In this document: piece after piece, positions 24,584 to 33,000 of the stretch
How the letters are laid out: each line of letters starts with the position of its first letter
Position numbering within the stretch: the first letter of the stretch is position 1
Assembly (NCBI RefSeq): GCF_013415905.1
Contig: NZ_CP058909.1
Span: 992,001 to 1,056,000 of the forward strand
Reading direction: 5' to 3'
DNA: 64,000 nucleotides
Source: Halosimplex pelagicum
GTDB lineage: Archaea; Halobacteriota; Halobacteria; Halobacteriales; Haloarculaceae
Translations under genes and position numbers: made by a program
Notes under the pieces: model-generated
Databases searched by the model: none
Told to the model about the DNA's origin: nothing
Seen by the model: the letters and a program-made list of their open reading frames with translations, nothing else

Positions 24584-25321
24584 TTACGCCGCCCGCGCCT
24601 CGAACACCAGCGTCGACGGCAGTTTCGCCAGCAACTCCGGTCTGTGCTCGCCCCAGGGCCCCTCCTCGTAGTCGTCGGGATCCGAAGAACCGGGTTCGAG
24701 CATCCGCTCGACTCGAAACCCTGCCCCCACGAGCGCGTTGTGTACGTCGCTGACCCGATGGCGGTAGGTCACCATGTCGACATCGAGGTCCTCTTGGGGC
24801 GTGACCTGCCGGCCCGTCTCGAAGTAGCTCCCCTCGATCTCGTGACTCTCGGGGTCGGCCAGCCCGTAGACGGGGTGGGGCATCGAGAAGACGAACCGAC
24901 CGCCCGGGCGGAGGACGCGGTGGGTCTCGCGGAAACAGGCCGTCAGGTCCTCGACCCACTGGAAGACGTAGGCGTTGAACGCCACGTCGAAGCTATCGTC
25001 GGCGAACGCCCCCAGGTCGGTCACGTCACCCTGACGGAACGCCACATCGGCGTCGCGTTCGTCGGCCAGATCCCGAGCGAAGTCGAGTTGCTCCGTCGAG
25101 AGGTCGATGCCGGTCACGTTCGCGCCGCGCTCGGCCAGCGCGACCGAGCACTGTCCGCCCCCGCAACCGAGTTCCAGCACGTCCTTCCCCGCCACGTCCA
25201 GCAGGAGTCGCAGGTCGTCGTCGACGCCCATCCCGGTCCAGTTGACGCCCACGTCGAGGTCGATGTCGTCCTGGAACCAGCGGGCCGTCAGCTCCCACCA
25301 CTCCTCGACTTCCTCGGTCAT
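24584..25321 (-). CDS. Class I SAM-dependent methyltransferase
   Basis: 245 residues. The SAM-binding motif I is LELGCGGGQ (49-57), followed by the acidic loop GIDLSTEQ, then GDVTDLGAFADDSFDVAF and RVLRPGGRFVFSMPHP. This is the methyltransferase 11-like fold. The substrate cannot be read from the sequence; similar proteins act on small molecules. It converges with the regulator gene, and its upstream side borders repeat copy B. Confidence 0.88.
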   Translation of the reverse strand: MTEEVEEWWELTARWFQDDIDLDVGVNWTGMGVDDDLRLLLDVAGKDVLELGCGGGQCSVALAERGANVTGIDLSTEQLDFARDLADERDADVAFRQGDVTDLGAFADDSFDVAFNAYVFQWVEDLTACFRETHRVLRPGGRFVFSMPHPVYGLADPESHEIEGSYFETGRQVTPQEDLDVDMVTYRHRVSDVHNALVGAGFRVERMLEPGSSDPDDYEEGPWGEHRPELLAKLPSTLVFEARAA

Positions 25322-25384
25322 ACCCCACGATTTCGGCCGCCCACGAAAGGTCTTGTGTCGCCGTGTGGGCCGGTCGCGTGATGC

Positions 25385-25720
25385 TTAGAGCCCGGAAGTC
25401 GGACACCCGGCGCGCGCTGGAGCGCGCTCTCGTGCGCGCGACGACACCGCGCGAGGGATGAGGGAGTGAGTGCAACGAACGAGCGAATCGGCTGGGGAGG
25501 TTCGTGGCTGTCTGCGGTGCTGTACGGGGCGGTTGCTGTGCGGGCCTGGTGGACTGAAAGGGCGAGGCGCGCTCGCGCTCGTGTAGTCGCCTGAGCGGGC
25601 CCTATCCGCGCGGGCGGTGCCGAGAGCGCGGATATCCCGCCTCAGCGACCGCGAGCGCGCCGAGGGCTTTCATCGCGTGCGGTCTCCGTCGAGTGCGGTC
25701 TCCGTCGAGTGCGGTCGAAT
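25385..25720 (-). repeat. Dispersed repeat R, copy B (reverse orientation)
   Basis: Read on the minus strand it follows the same order as copies A and C: GCGATGAAAGCCCTCG, CTCGCGGTCGCTGA, GGATATCCGCGCTCT, CGCTCAGGCGACTA, CGCCTCGCCCTTTCAGTCCA, CCTCCCCA. It then ends in its own tail, a run of palindromic GCGCGC-type hairpins near 25410-25455. Upstream (25680-25720) the words ACTCGACGGAGACCGC repeat in tandem. It occupies most of the gene-free 25322-25786 interval between a methyltransferase and truA. No protein is supported. Confidence 0.78.
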
Positions 25721-25786
25721 CGACTGCGAGCGAGGGCGCTCGACACGCAGGACCGAATGGGTCGGGCGAACGACGGCGAACACTAC

Positions 25787-26626
25787 TCACTCGATAGAAT
25801 CGCGGATCGCACCGGCAACCCATCCCCGAGTCGAAAACTCCACACACCGATCGCTGAAGACCTCGCGGACGCTCGCGACAGCGTCCTCGTCCACCGAAAA
25901 CTCGACGCCGGGATAGGCCACGTCCCAGAGCACCAGCGGGTACGGAGCCGCGGGCGCGACGCCTTCCGGTCCCTCCACGACCCCCTCACCGAGCACGCGG
26001 TCGACCTTCTCGACCTCGGACTCGCCGCGGCCGATCTCGACGGCGAGTCCGACGACGCGCCGGACCAGTTGCCGCGCGAACCCGCCCGCTTCGAGTTCGA
26101 CGACGAGGAAGTCGCCGTCGCGCTCGACCGCCGCGGAGAGGTCACGAACCGTCCCCTCGTCGTCGGGCGTGAGGTTGTGGAAGTCGTGCTCGCCGGCGAG
26201 TCGGTCGAACGCGTCCCGAATCAGTCCTTCGTCGACCGCTCTCGCGCCTTCGTCACGAGGCGCGTACAGGTGGTAGCGATACGTCCGCGAGTCGGCGTCG
26301 TGGGTGGCGTGAAACGACGAATCCACGTCCGCGCTGGCCCACGCGCGAACGGACGCGGGCAACTCGCTGTTGAGCGCCCGCGGCGAGAGCCACTCGGGCG
26401 CCTCGAACGCGAGCGTCTGCGCCCGCGCGGACACGCCGGCGTCGGTGCGGCCGGCGGCGGCGTACCCCTCCGGTTTGTCCGCTCCCTCCTCCAGCACGTC
26501 CAGATCCCGGAGCGCGCCGAAGACGCACCCCTCGACGGTGAGCACGTCGGGCTGGCGCTGGAAGCCGTGGAAGGGGCGGCCGTCGTAGGCGAGGCGATAG
26601 GCGCGCGTCGCCGGCGTCTCGGCCAT
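25787..26626 (-). CDS. truA: tRNA pseudouridine synthase TruA
   Basis: 279 residues. Makes pseudouridine in the tRNA anticodon arm (positions 38-40 in the bacterial family). The catalytic aspartate is Asp62 in GRTDAGVSA, and the family stretches FHGFQRQP, LNSELPASV and RTYRYHLY are present. The C-terminal part (GFARQLVRRVVGLAVEIGRG) also fits. Preceded 48 bases upstream by the SHOCT-domain gene on the same strand, probably one unit. Confidence 0.94.
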   Translation of the reverse strand: MAETPATRAYRLAYDGRPFHGFQRQPDVLTVEGCVFGALRDLDVLEEGADKPEGYAAAGRTDAGVSARAQTLAFEAPEWLSPRALNSELPASVRAWASADVDSSFHATHDADSRTYRYHLYAPRDEGARAVDEGLIRDAFDRLAGEHDFHNLTPDDEGTVRDLSAAVERDGDFLVVELEAGGFARQLVRRVVGLAVEIGRGESEVEKVDRVLGEGVVEGPEGVAPAAPYPLVLWDVAYPGVEFSVDEDAVASVREVFSDRCVEFSTRGWVAGAIRDSIE

Positions 26627-26674
26627 CGCTCACGCTTCGCGAGAGCGGCCCTTGTCGGTTTCGGGCCGATGCGG

Positions 26675-27253
26675 TCAGGAGGGCTCCGCGGCGCGGTCGG
26701 GAACGTCCTCGCCGAGCACGTCCAGCCGGCGGCGGTACTCGTCGTCGTCGATCTCCCCGCGGGCGTAGCGCTCCCGGAGGATCGCGACCGGGTCGCGATC
26801 CGCGGTGTCTCCCGCACCGTCGCCGCCGATACTCGGGTCGACGGCCTCGGGGCCCTCCTCGACGACCCGCTCGACGCGGCGCTCGAACTCGTCGAGCGAG
26901 AGCGCGCCGGCGGCGTAGCGGGCGCGCAGCTCCCCGATGACCACGTCGTCGTCGGTCACATCGTAGGCGTCGAGGCGGTCGGCGGCCCAGGCAGTCAGCG
27001 CGAGCAGCGCGAGGACGCCGAAACTGGCCAGCTGGACCGCCCCGATCGATCGGGGCCCGAGCGCCGCCGCGGCGAACGGCGACAGCAGCGTCCAGGCGAC
27101 GGCGAGGACGAAAAGTGGGGTCAGGTCCGCGTCCTCACGCGACCCACGGCCGCGGACGGCGCTCCGGACGCGACCCCAGTGGAGTGACCCGTCGGGTTCC
27201 GTGGCGACGCGACCGACGCGCTGCCAGTCGATCCCGCCCTCGTCGTCGCCCAT
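26675..27253 (-). CDS. Membrane protein with two SHOCT-type motifs
   Basis: 192 residues: an acidic/basic N-terminal tail, two hydrophobic helices (LFVLAVAWTLLSPFAAAALG and LASFGVLALLALTAWAADRL), and two short SHOCT-like oligomerisation motifs (LRARYAAGALSLDEFERRVE and LRERYARGEIDDDEYRRRLD). SHOCT pairs at the C-terminus of haloarchaeal membrane proteins are common, and their role is probably assembly. Upstream of truA on the same strand. Confidence 0.82.
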   Translation of the reverse strand: MGDDEGGIDWQRVGRVATEPDGSLHWGRVRSAVRGRGSREDADLTPLFVLAVAWTLLSPFAAAALGPRSIGAVQLASFGVLALLALTAWAADRLDAYDVTDDDVVIGELRARYAAGALSLDEFERRVERVVEEGPEAVDPSIGGDGAGDTADRDPVAILRERYARGEIDDDEYRRRLDVLGEDVPDRAAEPS

Positions 27254-27336
27254 CGGTGACCGATCCGATCGTCAGCCAGATCACTGTTTCGACTCCCGCA
27301 CGAGGTAGCGCCATCGTGTGGTTCAGCCGAAAGTCT

Positions 27337-27345
27337 ATGTATACA
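27337..27345 (+). promoter_or_regulatory. Promoter region of the first VapBC pair
   Basis: TATGTATAC (27337-27345) stands about 20-28 bases ahead of the antitoxin ATG at 27365. It includes the palindrome GTATAC, which could be part of an autoregulatory operator. Confidence 0.4.
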
Positions 27346-27364
27346 CAGATCCAAATCCACAGAT

Positions 27365-27595
27365 ATGAGCAGTAAGAACATAAGTGTCCGAGACGACATC
27401 TATCGAGCGCTGGAAGAGGCCAAAGGGGAGGATGAAAGCTTCTCGGATGTCATCGAGCGCCTACTGAAGGGAGACGAGGAGCACTCGTTGTACGGGATAG
27501 TCGGGATGCTGGACGAGGACGAAGTGGCGGAAGTACGGGAGAAGTCCTCAGCGTTCCGCGAGAGTGCCGACGAACAGATGGATCGATACTCGTGA
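27365..27595 (+). CDS. vapB: VapB-type antitoxin
   Basis: 76 residues. The N-terminus KNISVRDDIYRALEEAKGED followed by FSDVIERLL fits a small DNA-binding ribbon-helix-helix or related fold that binds the operon promoter, with an acidic C-terminal tail to neutralise the toxin. Its TGA overlaps the GTG start of the PIN-domain gene by 4 bases, the typical antitoxin-toxin coupling. It is inserted between the SHOCT/truA genes and hisS. Confidence 0.85.
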   Translation: MSSKNISVRDDIYRALEEAKGEDESFSDVIERLLKGDEEHSLYGIVGMLDEDEVAEVREKSSAFRESADEQMDRYS

Positions 27596-27969
27596 TACTC
27601 GACTCCTGCTTCTTCATCGATCTCATGGACCGTGATGAAGCAGCTGTCGCGAAGCTCGACGAGATCGTCGCCGACGGTGGTGCACTCTCCGTCTCCACAG
27701 TGAGTGTCACCGAAGTCGAACGCGGACTGGGTGCCGACGAACGAGAGCGGTTCGACACACTTCTTCAGGACGTGGATATCCGTCCGTACGACCGGACGAT
27801 AGCCCGGCGTGGCGCGGACTTGCTTCGCTCGCTCGACGACCGCGGTGAGCCGATCGGGGCGCTCGACGCGATGGTCGCCGCGACGGCGCTCGAACACGAC
27901 GGGCGAGTCGTGACACGGAACGTCTCCGAGTTCAGGCGTGTCGACGGGATCCGTGCCGTTCCCTACTGA
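27592..27969 (+). CDS. vapC: VapC-type PIN-domain toxin
   Basis: 125 residues, GTG start. PIN nuclease domain with the expected acidic residues: Asp4 (ILDSCFFID), Glu in SVTEVERGL, Asp in GALDAMVAATAL and a final acidic-region RNVSEFRRV. VapC toxins cut tRNA or rRNA. The stop adjoins the hisS stop on the opposite strand with no spacer (27969 / 27970), so the insertion sits tightly against hisS. Confidence 0.88.
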   Translation: MILDSCFFIDLMDRDEAAVAKLDEIVADGGALSVSTVSVTEVERGLGADERERFDTLLQDVDIRPYDRTIARRGADLLRSLDDRGEPIGALDAMVAATALEHDGRVVTRNVSEFRRVDGIRAVPY

Positions 27970-29280
27970 TCAGACCAGGTCGTCGTAGGTCGGCCGCTCG
28001 CTGTCGCCCGGGAAGTCGTCGACGGGGACGTTCGTCTGGTCGCCGCTCTCCATGTCCTTGACGGTCACTTCGTCGTTCTCCAGGTCGCGCTCGCCGACGA
28101 TGACGACGGTCTCGGCGTCGATGGAGTCGGCGTAGTTCATCTGCGCGCCGAACGACCGGTCGCTCACGTCCGTCTCGACGACGTGGCCGCGCTCGCGCAA
28201 CTCGCGGGCGATGCGCGAGGCGACGCCGCGCACGTCACCGACCTGCAGGACGTAGTAGTCGGTCGCGATGCCCTCGCCCGGCCAGGCGTCGTGGGTCTGG
28301 AGGAGCAGGGGGAGCGTCGAGTTCATGACGCCGATGCCGACGCCGACCGCCGGGGTCGATTGGCCGCCGAACTCCTCGATGAGGTGGTCGTAGCGGCCGC
28401 CGCCGAAGATCGATCGGGAGACCTCGCCGGAGGCGTCGAAACACTCGAAGACGACGCCGGTGTAGTAATCCAGCCCGCGCGCCGTCGTCAGGCTCACGTC
28501 GCAGTACTCGCGGACGCCGAAGTCCTCCGCGGCCGCGAGCACCTCCTGGAGGTTCTCGACCGCCGCCGCGAGGTCGTCGCTGTCGGAGAACTCAGTGAGT
28601 GCCGACAGATCGTCGTCGCCGGCCATCAGGAGGTCGTCGAACTCCCGCGCCTGGTCGTAGGAGAGGCCCGCATCGGAGAGGAGGCCCAGATACTCCCCCT
28701 CGTCGACCTTCGCGCGCTTGTCGACCGCCCGAATTGCCTCGGTCGTGTCCACGTCGGCGTCGAACGACCGCAGCAGCTCCCCGAGGATGTCGCGGTGGGA
28801 GACGCGGAACTCGAACTCCGAGCCGTCGAGGCCGAGGTTCGTCAGCGAGTCGGCGGCGAACGCGAGCACCTCGGCGTCGGCCTCGGGCTCCGAGGAGCCG
28901 AAGATGTCGGCGTTGGTCTGGTACAGCTCGCGAAACCGGCCCTGCTGGACCTGCTCGTAGCGCCAGAACGGCCGCGTCGAGAACCACTTGATCGGCTTCG
29001 ACAGCGCCTGCTGCTTGGCGACGACCATCCGCGCGACCGTCGGCGTGAGCTCCGGAGTGAGCGTGACGTGCCGGCCGCCCTTGTCCTTGAAGTCGTACAG
29101 TTCGTCGACGATGTCCTCGCCGCTCTTGTCGGTCCACATCTCCGCCGGCTCCAGCGCCGGCGTCGACGTCTCGCGGAAGCCGTAGGCCCGGGCGGTGTCC
29201 TCGATCGTGTCGACGACCTCCCGGAGGGGGGCCATCTCGTCGGGGTAGAAATCTGTGAACCCCTTCAGTCCCTCGTACAT
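27970..29280 (-). CDS. hisS: Histidyl-tRNA synthetase
   Basis: 436 residues, class II synthetase charging tRNA-His. Family motifs include LTPELTPTVARMVV, FWRYEQVQQGRFREL (motif 2), LTTARGLDYYTGVVFE and SIFGGGRYDHLIEEFGG, ending with an anticodon-binding domain (YYVLQVGDVRGVA). ATG 29280 (MYEGLKGFTDFYPDE) matches the normal N-terminus; the open frame continues upstream but is basic and unrelated. Flanked on both sides by toxin-antitoxin pairs on the opposite strand. Confidence 0.95.
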   Translation of the reverse strand: MYEGLKGFTDFYPDEMAPLREVVDTIEDTARAYGFRETSTPALEPAEMWTDKSGEDIVDELYDFKDKGGRHVTLTPELTPTVARMVVAKQQALSKPIKWFSTRPFWRYEQVQQGRFRELYQTNADIFGSSEPEADAEVLAFAADSLTNLGLDGSEFEFRVSHRDILGELLRSFDADVDTTEAIRAVDKRAKVDEGEYLGLLSDAGLSYDQAREFDDLLMAGDDDLSALTEFSDSDDLAAAVENLQEVLAAAEDFGVREYCDVSLTTARGLDYYTGVVFECFDASGEVSRSIFGGGRYDHLIEEFGGQSTPAVGVGIGVMNSTLPLLLQTHDAWPGEGIATDYYVLQVGDVRGVASRIARELRERGHVVETDVSDRSFGAQMNYADSIDAETVVIVGERDLENDEVTVKDMESGDQTNVPVDDFPGDSERPTYDDLV

Positions 29281-29443
29281 ACCCCCTGGTTCGGCGAGGG
29301 GTCGCTTGAACCTGTCCGTGTGGGGCGAGCGCCGCTGCGCAGTCTCGGAACCGAGCCGTCCGGGACGACCTGACGGGCGCTCTGTCGGCCGACGAGTCAC
29401 AGCGACCACCACATTCATACTCGGGCGTCAACGACGTTGACAC

Positions 29444-29683
29444 ATGGGGACGAAGCAGGTCCGGCTCTCCGAGGACGTCTACGCGAAGATCGCGGACAAG
29501 AAGCGGCCCGAGGAGTCGTTCAGCGACGCTATCGACAGGCTCACGTCCGACTGGTCGCTCGCGGAGTGGGCGGGCTGGATGAGCGACGCCGAGGCCGAGC
29601 GCCACCGCGAGCGACTCTCCGAACTCGAAGCCGCCGACCGCCGGGAGACGGAGGCGCTGGTCGAGGATCTCGACCTCGAATGA
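29444..29683 (+). CDS. vapB: VapB-type antitoxin, second pair
   Basis: 79 residues. Starts MGTKQVRLSEDVYAKIADKK, then FSDAIDRLT, closely similar in plan to the antitoxin at 27365 but different in sequence, with an acidic tail (LVEDLDLE). The stop overlaps the ATG of the PIN gene by 4 bases (ATGA). Located in the region upstream of hisS, divergent from it by 163 bases. Confidence 0.82.
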   Translation: MGTKQVRLSEDVYAKIADKKRPEESFSDAIDRLTSDWSLAEWAGWMSDAEAERHRERLSELEAADRRETEALVEDLDLE

Positions 29684-30084
29684 TCCTCGATACGAGCTAC
29701 CTCGTCGCGCTCCAGCAGGGCGTTCCGGGCGCGGTCCGGCTGGCCCGCGACCACGAGTCGAACGGCGTTCCACAGCGGATCCCGAGCACGGTCCTGTCGG
29801 AGCTGTACGTCTCGGTCGGTGCCAGCGCCGACGCGAACGAGAACGTCCGGAAGTACGAGGAGCTGATCGGTAACCTGCCGATCGTCGATATCGACGAGAA
29901 CATCGCCCGGCGCGCGGGAGCGCTCCGGGGAGAGTCCCTGACGAGCGACAGCGATCCCGTGCTCGGCCTCGGGGACGCGACGGTGGCGGCCATCGGACTC
30001 GTCTTCAACGAGCCGGTGGTGACTGAGGATATCGACGACTTCGATCCGGTCGCCGGGCTCGACATCGTCAGCTGGGACGACTGA
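29680..30084 (+). CDS. vapC: VapC-type PIN-domain toxin, second pair
   Basis: 134 residues. PIN-domain hallmarks: Asp4 in ILDTSYLVAL, Glu in VLSELYVSV, Asp in GLGDATVAAIGL and VVTEDIDDF near the end. It differs clearly from the VapC at 27592, so the two modules are not a recent local duplication. Probable RNase toxin kept in check by the preceding antitoxin. Confidence 0.85.
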   Translation: MILDTSYLVALQQGVPGAVRLARDHESNGVPQRIPSTVLSELYVSVGASADANENVRKYEELIGNLPIVDIDENIARRAGALRGESLTSDSDPVLGLGDATVAAIGLVFNEPVVTEDIDDFDPVAGLDIVSWDD

Positions 30085-30152
30085 GCCCGTCGACCCGGGG
30101 GAGACCCGCGGCATCGATCCGGCCGAACCAGTCCGCACACGAGGGACGCCGC

Positions 30153-30776
30153 TCACTCCCGACGGCCCCGCACCCGCGACTGGACGTGCTCGGGGAACAC
30201 CTCCGAAACCGTCCCCTCGCCGTATTCCGCCGCCATCAGCGCCCTGAGTTCCGTCTCGTAGTCGCCGGTCGGGATCGCCTCGCTCGGGCCGGTCTCCACG
30301 TCCAGCAACCGCTCGGCCAGATCGTCGATGGCCCCGCAGCCGTACCCCGCGAGCGGCCGCAGGTAGTCGATCCCGTGGCGGTCTTCCAGGCTCTGAGCGA
30401 ACGGCCGCTCGATGACCGGCGCGCGGTCGTCGCGCCGCGTGCCGTCGGTGACCGCCGCGAACGCCGTCCCGCCGATCGCCTCGCGGGCCGCCACCGTCTC
30501 CAGCGCGTGCTCGTGGACCAGCTGGATCCCCTCGCGCGGGTAGCCGTCGGCGACCATCCGGTCGACGGCCTCCCGGGCCACCGACTCGTCCAACTCGACG
30601 GACGCTACCGGAAACCCCACCTGCTCGCCGGCCTCGCGGGCGGTCTCGGCGACCGACGGCACCCCGCCCAGGTCGAACGTGCAGCTACACAGCGTCACGT
30701 CGTAGAACGGGTCGAGGAGCGCGGCCGCGAGCGCGGAGTCCTTGCCGGCGGAAAACAGCGTGGCGACCGTCGGCAT
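30153..30776 (-). CDS. PP-loop ATPase-family protein (DUF7411-like)
   Basis: 207 residues. N-type ATP pyrophosphatase motif SAGKDSALA close to the N-terminus, then CSCTFDLGGVPSVAETAREA and a later DGTRRDDRAP. Such enzymes activate a substrate by adenylation, often in tRNA thiolation or amidation; the substrate here is unknown. Archaeal relatives are sometimes called alpha hydrolase. Its ATG adjoins the stop of the PDCD5-like gene, placing it last in an rps19e-PDCD5-PP-loop operon. Confidence 0.85.
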   Translation of the reverse strand: MPTVATLFSAGKDSALAAALLDPFYDVTLCSCTFDLGGVPSVAETAREAGEQVGFPVASVELDESVAREAVDRMVADGYPREGIQLVHEHALETVAAREAIGGTAFAAVTDGTRRDDRAPVIERPFAQSLEDRHGIDYLRPLAGYGCGAIDDLAERLLDVETGPSEAIPTGDYETELRALMAAEYGEGTVSEVFPEHVQSRVRGRRE

Positions 30777-31133
30777 CTACCGGCGCTGGATGTCGAAGCT
30801 CTTCTTGTCGGGCTGCAGCTCCTTGAGCAGTTGCTTCATCTTCTCGTCGTCGATCTTCCCTTGGATGCGGCCGCTCTGGGCCAGCGCGAGCACCTGCTGT
30901 TCGACCTGCTCGCCGAACTCCTGTTTGGACATCTTGACCGTGTTGAGGCGTTTGCGCGCCTCGTCGGTGAGGTGCTTGCGCAGCATGGCCTTCTTGTGGG
31001 CCTCGCGCTGCTCGCGCTGGGCCTCCATGGCCTCCTCGTCGACGCCCTGGCCCTGTCCGCCCTGTTCCTGCAGTTGCTCCATCTTCTCCTCGCGGAGCTT
31101 CTCTAACTCCTCGTCGTTCGGTTCGCCGCTCAT
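30777..31133 (-). CDS. PDCD5-family DNA-binding-like protein
   Basis: 118 residues, highly charged. The start [20 protein letters not shown] and the conserved [20 protein letters not shown] ... [19 protein letters not shown] match the archaeal/eukaryotic PDCD5 (TFAR19) family, a three-helix protein with a loosely defined nucleic-acid or protein-binding role. Middle gene of the ribosomal protein S19e operon, consistent with a translation-linked function. Confidence 0.9.
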   Translation of the reverse strand: MSGEPNDEELEKLREEKMEQLQEQGGQGQGVDEEAMEAQREQREAHKKAMLRKHLTDEARKRLNTVKMSKQEFGEQVEQQVLALAQSGRIQGKIDDEKMKQLLKELQPDKKSFDIQRR

Positions 31134-31235
31134 GGGCGTCCCTTGTCGAGTCGCGGGGAAAACGATTTCGGAGCCGTCGAACCGGCGGTCGGACTACCCG
31201 GAACGACGAGATCGGGAGAACGGCCCGCAGAACCG

Positions 31236-31697
31236 TCAGGCGTAGCGTTCGAGTTCCGGGCGGTCCAGGTCTTCGAGGACCTCGCCGGCGGTGTCGTCGA
31301 GGAGGCTCTGGCCCTCGGGGGTGATGCGGCGGCCCTCGCCCTCGGCGGTCTGGACGTAGCCGGCTTCCTCGAGCTGCTGGAGCGCCACGCGGACGATCTT
31401 GCCGCTGCCGTCGGTGGTCTGGTTCGGGCGGACCACGTAGCGATTGGAACCCTGCTTGGTGCTGCCGTAGGCCGTCTGGAGCGCGCCGACACCGGTGGGG
31501 CCGTCGACGGCGACCTTCCGGAGGAGGCTGGCGGCGCGGATCTGCCAGAAGTCCTCCTGTTCGGGCGGGAGCTCGCGGCCGACGCCGGTCTTCGTGAACT
31601 TGAGCCAGTCGGGTTCCTGTACCTCGTCTTCCTCGTCGAGGCGCTCGGCGACCGCCTCGTTGAGGTCTTCCGCGGGCACGTCGTAGAGTGTCGTCAT
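31236..31697 (-). CDS. rps19e: Small-subunit ribosomal protein S19e
   Basis: 153 residues, an archaeal/eukaryotic-specific ribosomal protein needed for 40S/30S maturation. Starts TLYDVPAEDLNEAVAERL and carries the typical FWQIRAASLLRKVAVDGPTG and GGKIVR-like ALQQLEEAGYV winged-helix segments. ATG 31697 is chosen; a CTTAAAT box at about 31716-31722 lies 20-25 bases upstream. First gene of a three-gene operon. Confidence 0.95.
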   Translation of the reverse strand: MTTLYDVPAEDLNEAVAERLDEEDEVQEPDWLKFTKTGVGRELPPEQEDFWQIRAASLLRKVAVDGPTGVGALQTAYGSTKQGSNRYVVRPNQTTDGSGKIVRVALQQLEEAGYVQTAEGEGRRITPEGQSLLDDTAGEVLEDLDRPELERYA

Positions 31698-31823
31698 TGC
31701 AGATGTCTTCCGGAGCGGTTCATTTAAGGGCATCGTTCGCCGGACGGGTACGGGACGGAGACACAGGGAGCGCGAGGGGCGGTCGTCGGGGACGCGACCG
31801 GTGGCGGGGGGCGATCGAGCGTC

Positions 31824-32840
31824 TCAGTCGCCGACGCCGAGGGCGAACGCGACGCCGCCGCCGACGACGGTCGGGAAGACGTAGGTTGCGCCGCGGTGGA
31901 CGAGGACGGCCGCGCCGGCGACGCCGCCGGAGACTCCGGTCGTCGAGACGAGCAGGGCGATCAGCACGGCGTCGACGCCGCCGAGGCCGCCGGGCAGCGG
32001 CGTCATCCCGGCGACCGCGCCCATCGGGACGACGAGCAGGACGGCCGAAAAGGGGATCGTGTGACCCAGCGCGTACACCGACAGCCACAGCGAGGTACAC
32101 ATCGCCAGCCAGCCGAGCGCCGAGAAGCCGACGGCTTTCAGCATCGTCGTGCGGCTGGTGGCGACGCGTTCGATGGCGCCGAAAAAGCCCTCGATGCGGC
32201 GCTCGATCGCCTCGGCGGTGGGCGCCGACTTGCGCGGGACGACCCGGCCCAGAAAGCGGATTATCGGCGTCACTGCGCGGACGACAGCCGCTTCGAGTTC
32301 GTAGCGGTACTGCCAGCCGAAGTACGCCGCGGCTGGGATACCGACCGCGAGGGCGACCAGGGCGGTCGTGGCGAAGACGAGGTTGCGGCCGAACTCCGCG
32401 GCGCCGGCGACGACGAAGGTGAGCCCCACCATGGCGTAGCCGATCGAGGGGACGAAGTGGAGCGCGTCGACGGAGGCGATGGCGGCCAGGCCGGTCTCGT
32501 ACTCGCTGTCGGTCGCCCGCGAGATGAGGTAGCCGCTGACGGGCTCGCCGCCCGCCTGGCCGAAGGGGGTGACGTTGTTCGAGAAGACCGCGCCGGCGAA
32601 GACGAACCCGCTCATCGCGACCGAGAGGGGCGCGTCGAGCGCGCCCAGCACCGTCCGCAGCGCCAGCCCCCAGAAGAACAGCCACACGACCGCGACGCCG
32701 AGGATCACGAGCAGGTACTGCAACTCGACCCCGCGGAGCTCCGAGAGGATGTCGCCGATACCGACGACCCACACGAGCGCCGCGAGGACCAGCGCAGCGC
32801 CGACGAAACCGACGACCGTCGCCCACCTGTCCCCGTTCAT
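31824..32840 (-). CDS. LPG-synthase-type / UPF0104 integral membrane protein (flippase-like)
   Basis: 338 residues with about eight hydrophobic segments. Recognisable are NVTPFGQAGGEPVSGYLISR and the re-entrant-type LPGGLGGVDAVLIALL, which typify the lysylphosphatidylglycerol-synthase membrane-domain family. In archaea these proteins lack the synthase domain and are thought to move lipids or polyprenyl-linked sugars. ATG 32840 is chosen (MNGDRWATVVGFVGAA). Divergent from thiL. Confidence 0.85.
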   Translation of the reverse strand: MNGDRWATVVGFVGAALVLAALVWVVGIGDILSELRGVELQYLLVILGVAVVWLFFWGLALRTVLGALDAPLSVAMSGFVFAGAVFSNNVTPFGQAGGEPVSGYLISRATDSEYETGLAAIASVDALHFVPSIGYAMVGLTFVVAGAAEFGRNLVFATTALVALAVGIPAAAYFGWQYRYELEAAVVRAVTPIIRFLGRVVPRKSAPTAEAIERRIEGFFGAIERVATSRTTMLKAVGFSALGWLAMCTSLWLSVYALGHTIPFSAVLLVVPMGAVAGMTPLPGGLGGVDAVLIALLVSTTGVSGGVAGAAVLVHRGATYVFPTVVGGGVAFALGVGD

Positions 32841-33000
32841 GTCGGGGCCGAAGGGCGTCCGCGGCTTGAACCCTCCGGAGTGGGCGCAACGGCGGACGCG
32901 ACCGCCGACCCGCCGGACCCGCGCGGACCCCAGCGGTCCGCCGACGGCGGACACCCGGCCGAACCGCAGGGGGTTTCCCGGGAGCGAGCGAACCCGGGGT

